From Reticulascus tulasneorum (Eukaryota; Ascomycota; Sordariomycetes; Glomerellales; Reticulascaceae): a stretch of DNA of 64,000 nucleotides. The stretch is taken from the NCBI GenBank assembly GCA_001557505.1, contig LSAX01000006.1:620001-684000 (forward strand), given 5' to 3'. A program made the translations under genes and the position numbers. Positions 12,084 through 23,301 of this stretch are shown piece by piece. The notes beneath the pieces were generated by a model. The model had not been told where the DNA came from and did no database searches. It was given only the letters and a program-made list of their open reading frames with translations. Position 1 is the first letter of the stretch. Each line of letters starts with the position of its first letter.

Positions 12084-15000
12084 ATGGCATACCTTCAGCA
12101 GCCGGTTCCGCATTCAAGTGCGGAGGGCCGGTGGCCCGCCTGGCATCAAGTCTTGTGCCTACCCTCCGATGAGCGTGTGCGTACTGGATTTTCTGCCGCT
12201 CAAGGCCACCTCTCAGACAATCGTCGCGTTGAATTACTCCTTCAGGGGCTCATCGTATTTGGACCAGCAGCCTTCCTGCTTATCGCCGCTCCTATCAGAA
12301 TCGCCCAATTGTACGGTGCTAAACTTGTAACTGTAGCGAACTATCGAGGAATCCCCAAGGTCGTGAGTAGAATAAGATCAGCTAGCCCTGCTCAAGAACT
12401 AATCTAACTCTAGCTTGTATCACTTACTCTCGTCGCCTTGCAATTGGCTTGTGTCATCAAGGTCGTGGGGACTGCCGACTCCACGTTGTTGACAGAGGTG
12501 CTGCTCTATTTGGCTGCCTTTGCAGTAATATGCGTGCTGTCTTTTCTCGAACATGGCCGCTCTGTTTCTCCGTCCACCGTGCTAACCTGTTATCTCGTCT
12601 TCTCAACCTTCTGCGACGTCGTCCAATTCGGCCTCCTCTATGTTGCAAGGAACCTATGTAACCCTTCGCCGCTGACGTTCGTCATTTTCGCCTTCAAGCT
12701 GGTCCTCCTCCTTCTTGAATCACAGATCAAGACGTCGATTCTGCGCGAACCCTACCAACATCTGGCACCGGAGGAAACAGATGGTTTCTTTGGGGCTGCT
12801 GTTTTCTGGTGGGTGAACCGAGTCATCGCCTTGGGTTACTCCAAGATTATGTCAGTTCAAGACATGCCACCACTGGCTTCTTATCTCAACACGATGGAGA
12901 TGCGAAAGGCAATGCAACGGACATGGGATGAGAGAAGCATGCCTTTATCTACCTATACTGCTGTTGTCCCCACCACTAACCGAGCACTGTAGAAAAACCG
13001 GAGCATCGGTTTACTCTGTTGGTGACACAATTCAAGTGCTTATGGCGCCCAAACCTCGATGCAGTCCTTCCACGTGTTCTCTACACGGTTCTCCAATATT
13101 GTCAGCCTCTTCTCATTAGCCGGGCTATTGCGTATGTGACCAATGACCTGCCACCACTCGAAAACCGAAATGAAGGATTTCGATTACTTCTATTCACCTT
13201 CATTATCTACACAGGCATGGCGGTAAGTAGGAACTGCAAACCGCATCTCATGGAATCTAGTATCGTGCTGACCCGTCGTGTTCCAAGCTGTTCAAAGGAA
13301 TGTATCAAATTCGCCTCAACCGTGTCACTGCCATGACCCGGATGGCCATGGTTGGGCTCATACACAACCGTTGTTTGACGATTCAGGACGGAGTGTTCGA
13401 CGACTCGGCAGCCGTAACACTGATGAGCAATGACACCGAACAAATTACTTACAGTGCCGATCTAGTCCACGACCTGTGGGCCCAGACACTCCAGCTTTGT
13501 ATCGGCATGTTTCTTTTAGCCACGGAGCTTGGCTGGGTGTCCATTGTGCCTCTCCTGATAGTTGCTTGTAGGTTTCTCCGCGGATACTTCCTTCTGCCAT
13601 CTGCGATGTCAAATCCGGCTGATCTTTCTTAGTCACTGCCCAGGGCAGCAAATTTGTCACCGCGAATATTGCAGGCCGACAGAAAGCTTTCAGCATGGCG
13701 ACCCAGACGCGCATTTCGATGACCAAAGCGATTCTAGACTCGATGAAAAATATCAAGATGATGGGTCTGGTCGAGAAGATGGAGTCCAAGATCCAGGCTG
13801 CGCGTGAACACGAACTCAAAATGTTCACTAGTTTCAACTGGCTCGTTGTCGCATTCAACGCAAGTGGTGAGTCCGGCTCTCCCCGTGGGCTGCCGTCCTG
13901 TTTGAGTGTGTGTCCCAAGTCAGTGCTGGAGAGCTAACGCAATGATGCACGATAGCCGCTACGCTCGCCATATTTAGCCCTGCTATAACTCTCATCATCT
14001 ACGCTGTACAAGCAGAGCTACGCGGCGCCCGCGCAATCGATGTGAATTTGGCCTTCACCTCGCTTGCCACCATCAGTATGGTCACCAATCCCGCCAACAC
14101 GATTCTCGTCATCATGCCCAACATGGCAGCATTTATTGCCGCCTTCGACCGCATCCAGAAGTATCTCGTCAGTCCAGATCGAGAAGACAAGCGACTGTTC
14201 TCAGACACAAGATACACAAATGGGTCCAGCGATCATCCAAGCAACAACGATTCTATCGAGTCGGACAATCCCCCGAGAACAACATCTGCCCTGACTTCTG
14301 ATGATGGTGATGACCTTGCCATGTCCCTCGACGATGTGACTATTCGTCCAGCTTTAACGGCCGATCCTGTCTTGAAAAACATCAGCATGACTATCAAAAA
14401 GGGATCGCTCATCGTCTGTTCTGGAGCAGTAGGCACCGGCAAGACCACACTTGTCAAGGCTCTCCTCGGAGATCTCCCGCCTGACACGGGCTTGATCAAA
14501 ACTGCCTTTGGCTCGATTGCGTATTGTTCGCAGACAGCCTGGATGACTAACGGGACAATCAAAGACATCATTCAAGGTCCCCCGGATACTGATATCGAGA
14601 TGGACGAAGCATGGTATAAGAGGGTTGTGCACGCCTGTGATCTCGAAGAAGATCTGCAGCAGCTGCCAGATGGCGACAAGACCATCGTTGGTAGTCGCGG
14701 TATCACGCTGTCGGGTGGACAGAAGCAGCGAGTCGTAAGTGAACAATCGCCCAACGCTTTTCAATGCATAAGCACTGAGTTGTCATGATATTCGACACTA
14801 ACCATTATGCAACACAGGCTCTGGCGCGTGCAGTGCATGCACACAGAAACTTGATTATCCTGGACGATATCCTAAGCGCACTGGACGCGACAACAGAGCG
14901 TCACATTGTGGACAACCTTATTGGTCCTAAGGGTTTGTTCAAAGAGCTCGGTACCACCGTCCTGCTGATTACTCACGCAAGTATGTGACCATTTTGCTGC

Positions 15001-17199
15001 GTTTAGCTCTAATCACGTTATGACTGACTTTCTCGTAGTTCAGCACCTGCCCCTGGCCGATCACATCGTCATAGTTAACAGTGATGGAAACATTGCAGAA
15101 CAAGGCACCTGGGATGACCTTAGAGCTCAAGCGGGTTACATTAGTCAGGTCGTGCTGAAAGAGAAGCGTGACGATCCGCGAAGGCCAGACAATAGTGCCG
15201 AGACAAGGGACAAGATTCAGGCTCCCTCGTCAGAGAAGGTGGATGAGAGCCTGCAAGACCTCACTCGGAAAGCAGGAGACATCTCGCTCTATGGTACTAA
15301 TCTGCTCTTTATCTTCCGGAGAGCAATGCTGACGCGTTTTTAGGCTATTATTTTGGAGCCATTGGCGCACGCAAGCTCCTTACACTTCTATCCTCAATGA
15401 CAAGCTACGCCATCTTCCTAGGCTTAACGCCGTATTGGTTGAAATGGTGGGCTGAGAGTGGTGGTCAGAATATGTGGTACTACTCGGGAATTTATTTCCT
15501 GCTATCCTTCAGCGCTCTCGTCTCGGTCATGATGACGATAGGGAATGTTGTCCTGTTCATTGCTCCAGATTCGAGCAACACACTGCACGCTCGACTATTA
15601 CGTGCCGTCATGGGCGCTCCCCAGTCCTACTTCACTACGACCGACACCGGCACAACACTAAACCGGTTCAGCGCGGATACTCAGATGATCGATCGCAGAC
15701 TGCCTTTCGCCCTGCTACAGGTTGGCCAGGCCTTTTTCAGATTGCTCTCCCAGTGTATCCTGCTCGCTGTTGTGCTGCCAATCATGGCCATAACGCTGCC
15801 TCTCACATTCTTAGTCGTTTACTTTATACAGAAGTTTTACCTAGTTACCTCCCGCCAACTTCGATTCTTAGACCTTGAGACCAAGGCGCTGGTCAACTCC
15901 AGTTTCCTCGAGACGCTGGAAGGTGTCGCCACCATCCGTGCATTCGGGTGGCAGAGGCCATTCATCAATGACAACGTCAAGAAGCTCGACCTATCCCTGC
16001 GCCCTTCGTACATGATGATGTGCATTCAGCAGTGGCTCAGTGTGGTTCTTGATCTGACTGTTCTCGGCCTAGCCATGCTCGTTATGTCTCTCACTGTCTT
16101 CCTCAAAGGCACGGCAACGGGCGGACAGATCGGCATTGCGCTTAATGTCGTGTTGCAGGCCAATCTGTTTCTTCTCCGACTCGTCGAGGCGTGGACCACT
16201 ATGGAGACTTCGCTTGGTGCCATATCGCGTCTCAGGGCCTTCGAGAAAAATACCCAGCCTGAGGACAAGCCTGGCGAGAACCATCAGCCACCCCAGATGT
16301 GGCCCGCGCATGGCGCCATTGATTTTGACCACATGTCCGCAGCGTACAATGCCGCTACACTCGCGCTTAAGGACGTGACTATCTCGATCGAACCGGGCAA
16401 GAAAGTAGGAGTCTGCGGACGGACAGGCAGTGGCAAATCCTCTCTCCTGATCAGTCTGCTCCGCCTTATCGAAATCGAGTCAGGCACTATTAAAATCGAT
16501 GATCTCGATCTGCAGTCGTTCCCTCGGAATGCCATCCGAGCCAGGCTGATTACCGTCCCGCAAGATCCTATGCTCGTCATGACCGACACCGTCCGGCAAA
16601 ACCTCGATATCGCCGACTCAGCTGCCTCGGACGAAGACATTGTCCGTGTATTGGAGAGAGTGAAGCTCTGGTCTGTTCTTAAGTCACGAACGAACAACGC
16701 CGAGGCAGCGGGCAAACAAGACCGGGAACTTGAAGCCGCTATGGGTGGTGGAGGTGGCGGCGCGGAAAGCAGCAGTAGCGGCGACACCACGCCAAAAGAC
16801 TCCCAAACCGATAATCCTGACACTAAGGTACCGCCAGTCGAAGAGTCCATTGCTGCCAGTCTGAATATCACCATGAAGTCACTCCCCTTGTCGCAGGGTC
16901 AGCAGCAGCTGTTCTCGCTTGCGCGAGCTATGCTCATGCGTCCGACACGTGGCAAAATTGTCCTCCTGGATGAAGCGACCAGCAGTGTTGACCAGGAGAC
17001 GGACACTTTAATGCAGCAGCTGATCCGGGAGGAATTTAAAGAGCACACTATCATTACCGTGGCTCATCGTCTGGATACCATCATGGACAGTGACATTGTA
17101 CTAGTGCTCGAGGCCGGCAAGTTGGTGGAAGCTGGTGTTCCGTCTGAGCTGGCGCAAAAGGAGGGTGGCGTCTTTAGAGCGCTCTATGGGGAGCCATAG
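12084..17199 (+). CDS. ABC transporter, ABCC (MRP-type) multidrug resistance family
   Basis: Nine exons join in frame to 1532 residues: 12084-12362, 12414-12936, 12993-13222, 13288-13567, 13633-13866, 13956-14734, 14818-14980, 15039-15293 and 15344-17199. The order is N-terminal membrane segments (TMD0), TMD1, NBD1, TMD2, NBD2, the full-length ABCC layout. NBD1 has Walker A GAVGTGKTT, signature LSGGQKQRV and Walker B LIILDD, with Asp in place of the catalytic Glu as is usual in ABCC NBD1. NBD2 has GRTGSGKSS, LSQGQQQ and IVLLDEATSSVD. A Gly/Ser-rich insert (GGGGGG followed by SSSSG) sits in NBD2 before the signature. The ATG at 12084 has A at -3 and G at +4; earlier in-frame codons are not ATG. 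Intron 2 is GC-AG. It probably exports conjugated or bulky organic anions at the plasma or vacuolar membrane. Confidence 0.92.
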
Positions 17200-17501
17200 G
17201 ACCAAGTACGTATCACATATAGAGCATGGTGTAAAACTTTGAGCTTGCGACCGCTTTTTTATCGGGGTCTTTGACCCTTTGCAACGGCTTGGGAAATATT
17301 TGTGTATTTATTTTAAGGATTTGTTTATGATTTCGGCCAACCGTGTGTCTTGTCCAGCTTATGCAACTGAGTCCGAGGACACAGAACTGAGACAAAGTTA
17401 ATCAAAGCTATCAGAATAATTGCTTAAAATTATGAAGTCTATAGTACACCTGTCGCTAACTAACCTTTTCTTAGGTTTCAATATCCTTTGAGATCTTCTG
17501 C
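17200..17501. other. convergent intergenic spacer
   Basis: About 300 bp between the stop codons of the ABC transporter and of PAD1, which point at each other. No gene seen. Confidence 0.5.
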
Positions 17502-18320
17502 TCATCCATGCTTCTTCCACTCAAACCCGGTCCATCTCATCTCCTCGTCCTCGTCATGTTCTTCGATGCCCAAGTCCATTAAATCAACCATTCTCTTCAC
17601 GCTCTGCTCTACCATCTCGTCCACGCTGGTGGGCCGCGTATAAAACGCCATAACAGGCGGAAATATCACCGCACCAGCTCTCGAAACACTACACATATTC
17701 TCCAGATGGACATCACTTAGAGGCGTCTCTCTCGCAACCAGCAGTAGCCGTCTCCGTTCTTTGAGAGTAACACCGGCCGCACGGGAGATCAAGTCTGCAT
17801 CATAACCCATCCGCACTGCAGCAAGTGTTTTCATACTGCAGGGCACAATGACCATGCCATCGGAACGGAATGATCCTGAAGATGGAGGTGCCGAAACATC
17901 AGCGGCAGAGTAAGTTACTGCTGCTAGTGACGAAAGATAGGCAGATGTGTTGTTCGGTGCGTCAAGTTCGTATTTCAATGTTGCGGCCCCCCATTTCGAG
18001 AGAATCAGATGTGTCTCCACGCCGAGGCGACCCAGCCGTTTGAGAAGTGAGACTGCTAAAGGAGCGCCTGTTGCTCCTGTGACGGCCACAATGATTCTTC
18101 TAGGCCGAGGTATTCTCTTCGCTGGCAATTCTTGCGGTAGTTGTGCGGTAGATGTACTCGCGTTCAGCCGGACAGATGAGATGGCGGGAACCTTGGACAC
18201 TTCTGTCGAGGAGCTCGCTTGGAGACCCGAATTGGTAAAAAAGTTCCGTCGTTGCTTTAAAATACATTGCCGACTTGAAAGTCTACAAAATTGTGAAAAA
18301 GCCCCCCAGGAGGTCGCCAT
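17502..18320 (-). CDS. PAD1: flavin prenyltransferase (UbiX/PAD1)
   Basis: A single-exon gene of 272 residues. After a Ser/Thr-rich, basic N-terminus typical of a mitochondrial presequence comes the UbiX core: RIIVAVTGATGAPLAVSLLKRL (FMN-binding start), VIVPCSMKTLAAVRMGYDADLI, and RRRLLLVARETPLSDVHLENM. These regions bind FMN and dimethylallyl phosphate. The product, prenylated FMN, is the cofactor for the decarboxylase encoded by the divergent neighbour. The C-terminus is rich in Asp/Glu. The gene shares a 657 bp intergenic region with FDC1. Confidence 0.95.
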   Translation of the reverse strand: MATSWGAFSQFCRLSSRQCILKQRRNFFTNSGLQASSSTEVSKVPAISSVRLNASTSTAQLPQELPAKRIPRPRRIIVAVTGATGAPLAVSLLKRLGRLGVETHLILSKWGAATLKYELDAPNNTSAYLSSLAAVTYSAADVSAPPSSGSFRSDGMVIVPCSMKTLAAVRMGYDADLISRAAGVTLKERRRLLLVARETPLSDVHLENMCSVSRAGAVIFPPVMAFYTRPTSVDEMVEQSVKRMVDLMDLGIEEHDEDEEMRWTGFEWKKHG

Positions 18321-18977
18321 TGTACGGGTCGACGATGATATCCTAGATTATTTTGTCTGCTAAGGTAGTTCAAGACAGTCTTGGTCGAACCGTAGGTTCT
18401 AAATCCTGTGATTCAAACAGTATAAATCCTCGTCATCTAAAGCTGGAGCTCCATTTACAGGGCGTAGTAATTGCTGAATAAGACTTGCAGAGTTGCTCGC
18501 CAGCTAAATGAGTCCGGCTACGCTGACCAAGTAAGTTTTTGACCAAAATTGCCACATTGGGAATTATGATAAAAAGCGTGCCGAACTCCGGCAAAACACC
18601 GAAACAAAAACAAGCCTAGAGTGCCGGAGTCTAAGCGCTGAAAGCCATGTAATGACTAAAACTACTATGTAACAGTCTCGTATTCCGAATTGCCGCATCC
18701 TTGTATCCAAAGGTGCTAGCTTTGGTCAACGAGCTTCGCTTACTCACAATGAGCGCGATTGAGGTGGTGATCCACTACGCCGGTCGATCCCTGCATGCTG
18801 ATTCACTCTAGCTCTTTGGAAATGAAGGAAGCCCGATATAAGACAGAATGACCAGATAGAGTCCATAGAAAGATGCGTTAAATGCAAAGACAAGTCCTGA
18901 AGCAATTCTTATTGTGCCTTTCCAATGCCTCTATGACATTACTTGTCCAAGACTAGGGCAGGCTGGCAATCTTTACC
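18321..18977. promoter_or_regulatory. bidirectional promoter of PAD1 and FDC1
   Basis: These 657 bp separate the start codons of two divergent genes whose products work in one reaction. No other gene is present, so the region should drive both. I cannot point to a specific activator site. Confidence 0.6.
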
Positions 18978-20564
18978 ATGCGGTCTCATTTTCTTCAAAG
19001 TCGACCACTGCGGTCCCTACACTTCAGTAGCCGACATACAGGACCTTTGAGGTGTAGACAATACTCTTCACAACCGCCTCACTTGGAATTCCGCTCCTTT
19101 GTCGATTCTCTCCGACAAGACAACGACTTAGCAGATATCAACACTGAGGTTGACCCGCACCTTGAAGTTTCCGCGATCACTCGGCGGGTTTATGAGAAGC
19201 GTGCCAAAGCACCACTGTTCAACAACGTCAAGGGAGCGCAAGATGGATTATTCCGAATTATGGGTGCTCCAGGCGGATTGTCGAGCGATCCAAAGTACCC
19301 ATATCGTCGGCTAGCAAGACATCTTGCTCTACCAGCCGATGCTGGATTGGGTCAAATCATTGACAAAATGCTCTCTGCGAAGGGAATGCCTCCAATCCCT
19401 CCCATTCACGTTGCCACAGGGCCGTGCAAAGAGCGGAAGATCATTGGCGAGGACGTAGACCTCACGAAATTGCCAGCACCTCTACTAAACAAAGCGGATG
19501 GTGGAGACTATATCCAAACCCTCGGAATCAATATAATTCCTGATACTACTGGTACTTGGACGAACTGGTCCATAGCCAGAGCCATGGTGTACGACAAGAC
19601 ACGCATGACTGGCTTGATCATGAAACCACAGCACATCGCACGAATCTTCGCAAAGTGGAAGGAAACTGGGAAAGATGTCCCATATGCCATCGCGCTTGGT
19701 GCCCCACCCATCGCTGTGATGGCTGCAAGCATGCCACTGCCGGCGGGCGTCTCTGAAGCGGAATACGTTGGGTCTCTGTGCGGCTCTCCGCTAGAGGTAG
19801 TAAAGTGCGAGACCAACGATATTTATGTGCCTGCGAATAGTGAAATCGTGTTGGAGGGTACCATCTCGGTGCACGACACTGCCAAAGAGGGGCCTTTCGG
19901 TGAGATGCACGGTTATAGCTTCCTCGACGAGGGCTCATTGCAACCATTGTACAAAGTCAACGCTATAACATACCGAAAGGACGCCATTCTCCCCGTCTGT
20001 GTACCGGGTCGAGCAGCTGGTGGACCGGACGAAACGCACACCATGATTGGAACTCTTGCCGCTGCCGAGATGCGTCAGGTACTACAAGATAACGGCCTTC
20101 CCGTCATGCAGGTATTCACACCATACGAGACGCAGGTCATTTGGGCCGTTGTGCAAGTCGACCGCACACGACTACGTGCAATGAAAACCAACGCCAAGGA
20201 TTTTTGCACCAGGATCGGCGACCTTGTGTTCCGCAACAAGTGTGGTATGCAGGTTCATCGAGTGCTCGTCGTCGGTGACGATATCAACCCTTTCGACTTC
20301 AACGATGTGACATGGGCATACGCCACGCGATGCCGACCGTCATTGGATGAATTCCACTTTGAGGACGTGCCAGCGTATCCGCTTGTTCCTTACATGAGCC
20401 ATGGCCCGGGCACAAAGCTGACAGGGGGGAAGGTAGTTGACAACTGCCTCTTGCCTGGGGAGTATGAAGCTGAGCAAAATTGGGTGACATGCGATTTTGA
20501 GAATGGGTATCCTGAGGCTGTGAAGGAAAGGGTACTGGCAAGGTGGAAGGAGATGGGCCTGTGA
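18978..20564 (+). CDS. FDC1: prenyl-FMN-dependent phenylacrylic (ferulic) acid decarboxylase, UbiD/FDC1 family
   Basis: A single-exon gene of 528 residues. The first 35 residues are basic and Ser-rich, like a mitochondrial presequence. The UbiD core follows, with FNNVKGAQDGLFRIMGAPGG, MTGLIMKPQHIARIF and LEGTISVHDTAKEGPFGEMHGY. The KEGPFGEMHGY segment carries the two glutamates of the family's Glu-Arg-Glu catalytic set. Fdc1 enzymes decarboxylate cinnamic, coumaric, ferulic and sorbic acids to volatile styrenes or pentadiene, removing antimicrobial acids. It depends on prenyl-FMN from PAD1 next door. Confidence 0.95.
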   Translation: MRSHFLQSRPLRSLHFSSRHTGPLRCRQYSSQPPHLEFRSFVDSLRQDNDLADINTEVDPHLEVSAITRRVYEKRAKAPLFNNVKGAQDGLFRIMGAPGGLSSDPKYPYRRLARHLALPADAGLGQIIDKMLSAKGMPPIPPIHVATGPCKERKIIGEDVDLTKLPAPLLNKADGGDYIQTLGINIIPDTTGTWTNWSIARAMVYDKTRMTGLIMKPQHIARIFAKWKETGKDVPYAIALGAPPIAVMAASMPLPAGVSEAEYVGSLCGSPLEVVKCETNDIYVPANSEIVLEGTISVHDTAKEGPFGEMHGYSFLDEGSLQPLYKVNAITYRKDAILPVCVPGRAAGGPDETHTMIGTLAAAEMRQVLQDNGLPVMQVFTPYETQVIWAVVQVDRTRLRAMKTNAKDFCTRIGDLVFRNKCGMQVHRVLVVGDDINPFDFNDVTWAYATRCRPSLDEFHFEDVPAYPLVPYMSHGPGTKLTGGKVVDNCLLPGEYEAEQNWVTCDFENGYPEAVKERVLARWKEMGL

Positions 20565-21333
20565 GACTTAACAAAGACCGTGCCATCGTAACGGCCCCTT
20601 TCAACGAGAACGTTCTGTAAAACATTCTGTCCAGTCGTCCGATAAATATTTTATAAGATCCTCAAATGAGACTTAGAAGTCGAATTTATCTCCAGTTCAT
20701 GGTCAAGAATAACAACCACGTGCAGTTTTGGGCTCCGTAGGCCACATACATACAAATCTCTCTTTAAACGGCAAATAAACGCGATGGTCGCCGTCTTGTG
20801 ACCCCTTGGGTGTCCACGGATTCGGGACAGCCAAGACCGCCGCACTCTCCTGGGCATGCACGTGTCCCGGGCTGTGAAACAATACATGCCGTGATTCGTA
20901 CGCACAATATGGGCGGTCGGCTGCCGGCTCGTCGGCAAATATGTCGCGATTGGGATATGTTGAAGCAATTTGCAGCGATAACATCCTTTCCAATATCTTG
21001 TATACAATCTAGTCCACGGCACATTCTTCGAAAGGCTTATTCCCCGCACCTATCCAACCAATGTTATAGACAAAAAATGGCAATTGATTTGATAGTCATT
21101 CGCCACACCCTGAGGATTTGAAAGGCAATTAATTTGATCGACCACATTTTGGTACACTCTCTGCGGCAGATGTCGCCTCACACGGCAAGACGGAATGATG
21201 ACAGGGGTGTGTCCCTTTGATAGGGGCCACACGCCGCGGTTTATAAGTCTCTTGGTCTTACGCGCGAAATATGACCCGTTGGATGGTGCGCCTGTCTTGT
21301 ACTGCTATCTAGGTACACACGCATCACATCAAT
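20565..21333. other. intergenic, no gene seen
   Basis: This 769 bp between FDC1 and the tyrosinase holds only short unsupported open frames. It should include the FDC1 terminator and the tyrosinase promoter. Confidence 0.5.
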
Positions 21334-22966
21334 ATGTTCTTTTCTTGGGGCATTGTAGTGTCTTCGCTCCTCCTTGGAGCCAAGGCAAGTCCAGTTCAGA
21401 GTAGATCTGCATGGCAACAGTGAGTCTGAATGTCTATACGGCCTGCAGTGAGGTATCTAAGTTCGAATTGTTCCAGGGCCCCGCGCAATGGTCTCTATCC
21501 CCTCGATGTCGTGGACCAACTGGAAGCGGCCGCAATGCCCAAGGTTGAGGCCTGGATGGCTAAGAAAGCAGGAAAGACCAATTGCACTCTCGAGAACGCC
21601 GCAATCAGAAGGGAATGGTAAGTCTTAAAGCCTGGCATCAACCGAAGTATTCCGCGTTAGTAGTTCCTAGCGCTCATACAAAGTATAGGAGCGATCTTTC
21701 AGTTGGAGAGAGAGAAGAATATGTTGCGGCTGTTCTTTGCTTGCAGAAGAAACCTCCAAAGGCACCTAAAGACAAGGTCCCTGGCTCACTAAGTCGGTTC
21801 GACGATTTTGTTGCTACACACATGACTCAAGCGATGATGCTTCATGACCCGGTACTTTTCCTCTTCTCAGCTTAGACGATCTCATATGCTAACATAGCTA
21901 CGCCACAAGACACACCTGTTTGCAAGCCACAAATACTTCATCTGGGCGTACGAGAAAGCCCTTCGGGATGAATGTGGATATAAGGGCTATCAACCTGTCA
22001 GATAATTCTTCTCAAAAGCTGAAAATTGTCCGCTGACATATGTAGTATATGAATTACGACCGTTATGCAGCAGATCCGATCAACTCCCCCATATTTAATG
22101 GAAACAAGTCAAGTATGGGCGGCAACGGTGCGCCAAGCCAATATTCAGGCGTGCCGCAAGGTTTTAGACCCCCGTACAACATGATTCCATCAGCAGGTGG
22201 GGGTGGGTGTGTCACAGAAGGGCCGTTTAAAGAGTAAGGCTCTCCGCAACTGCTGTTACCAACTTATATGATGGCGCTGACATTGAATAGCATGGTAGTG
22301 AGTCTAGGACCGATTGGAAAAATTGTCAACAACATTCCAAAGAACCCTCGCTCTGATGGCCTTGGCTCGAATCCGCGATGTATCCGACGCGACGTCAACA
22401 AGTTCTCGGCTGCTGGAGCAACAGCGAATTACACATATGACCTGATAACCAACAATCCAAAGATTGATGACTTCTATAATCGCTACCTGGGCCAGCCGCA
22501 GCTGAAAAATGATCCTCACCCGTGGGGTGTAAGTCATCCACTATTGCTGGCGTTGTGCTCGTTCACGAAACTAACTTTGGTTACCACAGCTCCACAACGC
22601 AGGTCATTATATCATTGGTGGCGATCCAGGTGGTGTTAGTACACCTCCTTCTTTAAAATCCGACCCCCGTATGCTAATCGACTCTGTTAGGATTTCTATG
22701 CATCCCCGGGTGACCCAATGTTCTACTTTCACCATGGCATGCTTGACCGCGTCTGGTGGATCTGGCAAATGCAAGATCCAGAGAATCGTGTCAATTTGAT
22801 TCCAGGACAAGGCTCTATGGGCATGAATCATCCTATGGCACGCCAGACTAAGCCTGCTGAGGAGGTGATTGTCGAACTGGGATGGACAGCGCCTCCTGTC
22901 TCGCTGACAAAGTTGAACGATCAGCTTGGAGGCAACGATGGGCAATTCTGTTATATCTATGTTTAG
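21334..22966 (+). CDS. secreted tyrosinase-like copper oxidase
   Basis: Eight exons join in frame to about 407 residues: 21334-21419, 21477-21617, 21689-21851, 21910-21996, 22046-22233, 22291-22528, 22590-22634 and 22691-22966. A signal peptide (MFFSWGIVVSSLLLGAKA) opens the protein. CuA histidines can be placed at MMLHDP, THLF and FASHKYF. The last is the position where canonical tyrosinases have PWHRYF. CuB shows HNAGHYIIGG and MFYFHHGMLDRVWW. CVTEGPF and GFRPPY fit the secreted, short tyrosinase subfamily. Exon 4 could also begin at 21898, which adds four residues in the same frame. It likely oxidises phenols outside the cell; the substrate is unknown. It lies downstream of FDC1 on the same strand. 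Confidence 0.88.
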
Positions 22967-23301
22967 TGTAACAATATAGAGTCTGGCTTAAACCTGACTT
23001 TATCTTGGAATCTCTGAGAGGTTGTTTTCGATTACGGCCGTGACTGAGTGCCGCAGACCACTTTGCTAAAGAGAAGAGTTTGCCAAACTAGTCGTATGGC
23101 CATATTCAAGACGCTTCAAAATAATATTATCTTTTACCAAATGAACATTTGGGTAATTAATTATACACTTGGCTTTTCGCAGAACATATTTCAGCAGAAG
23201 ATAACATAAGAACTCAAACGAGGCTCAAGAAAGCTAGCCACCCAGATAGAACCCAACCCTAAAGAACAATAAGTGACGCTGTAAGGTATTACAAACTCCA
23301 A
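22967..23301. other. convergent intergenic spacer
   Basis: 335 bp between the 3' ends of the tyrosinase and the NOX-like gene; no coding signal. Confidence 0.5.

Noticed and set aside
12001..12330. Alternative frame at the ABC transporter start
   Set aside because: Begins with TTG, lacks an ATG, and does not join the following exon in phase; the 12084 frame does.
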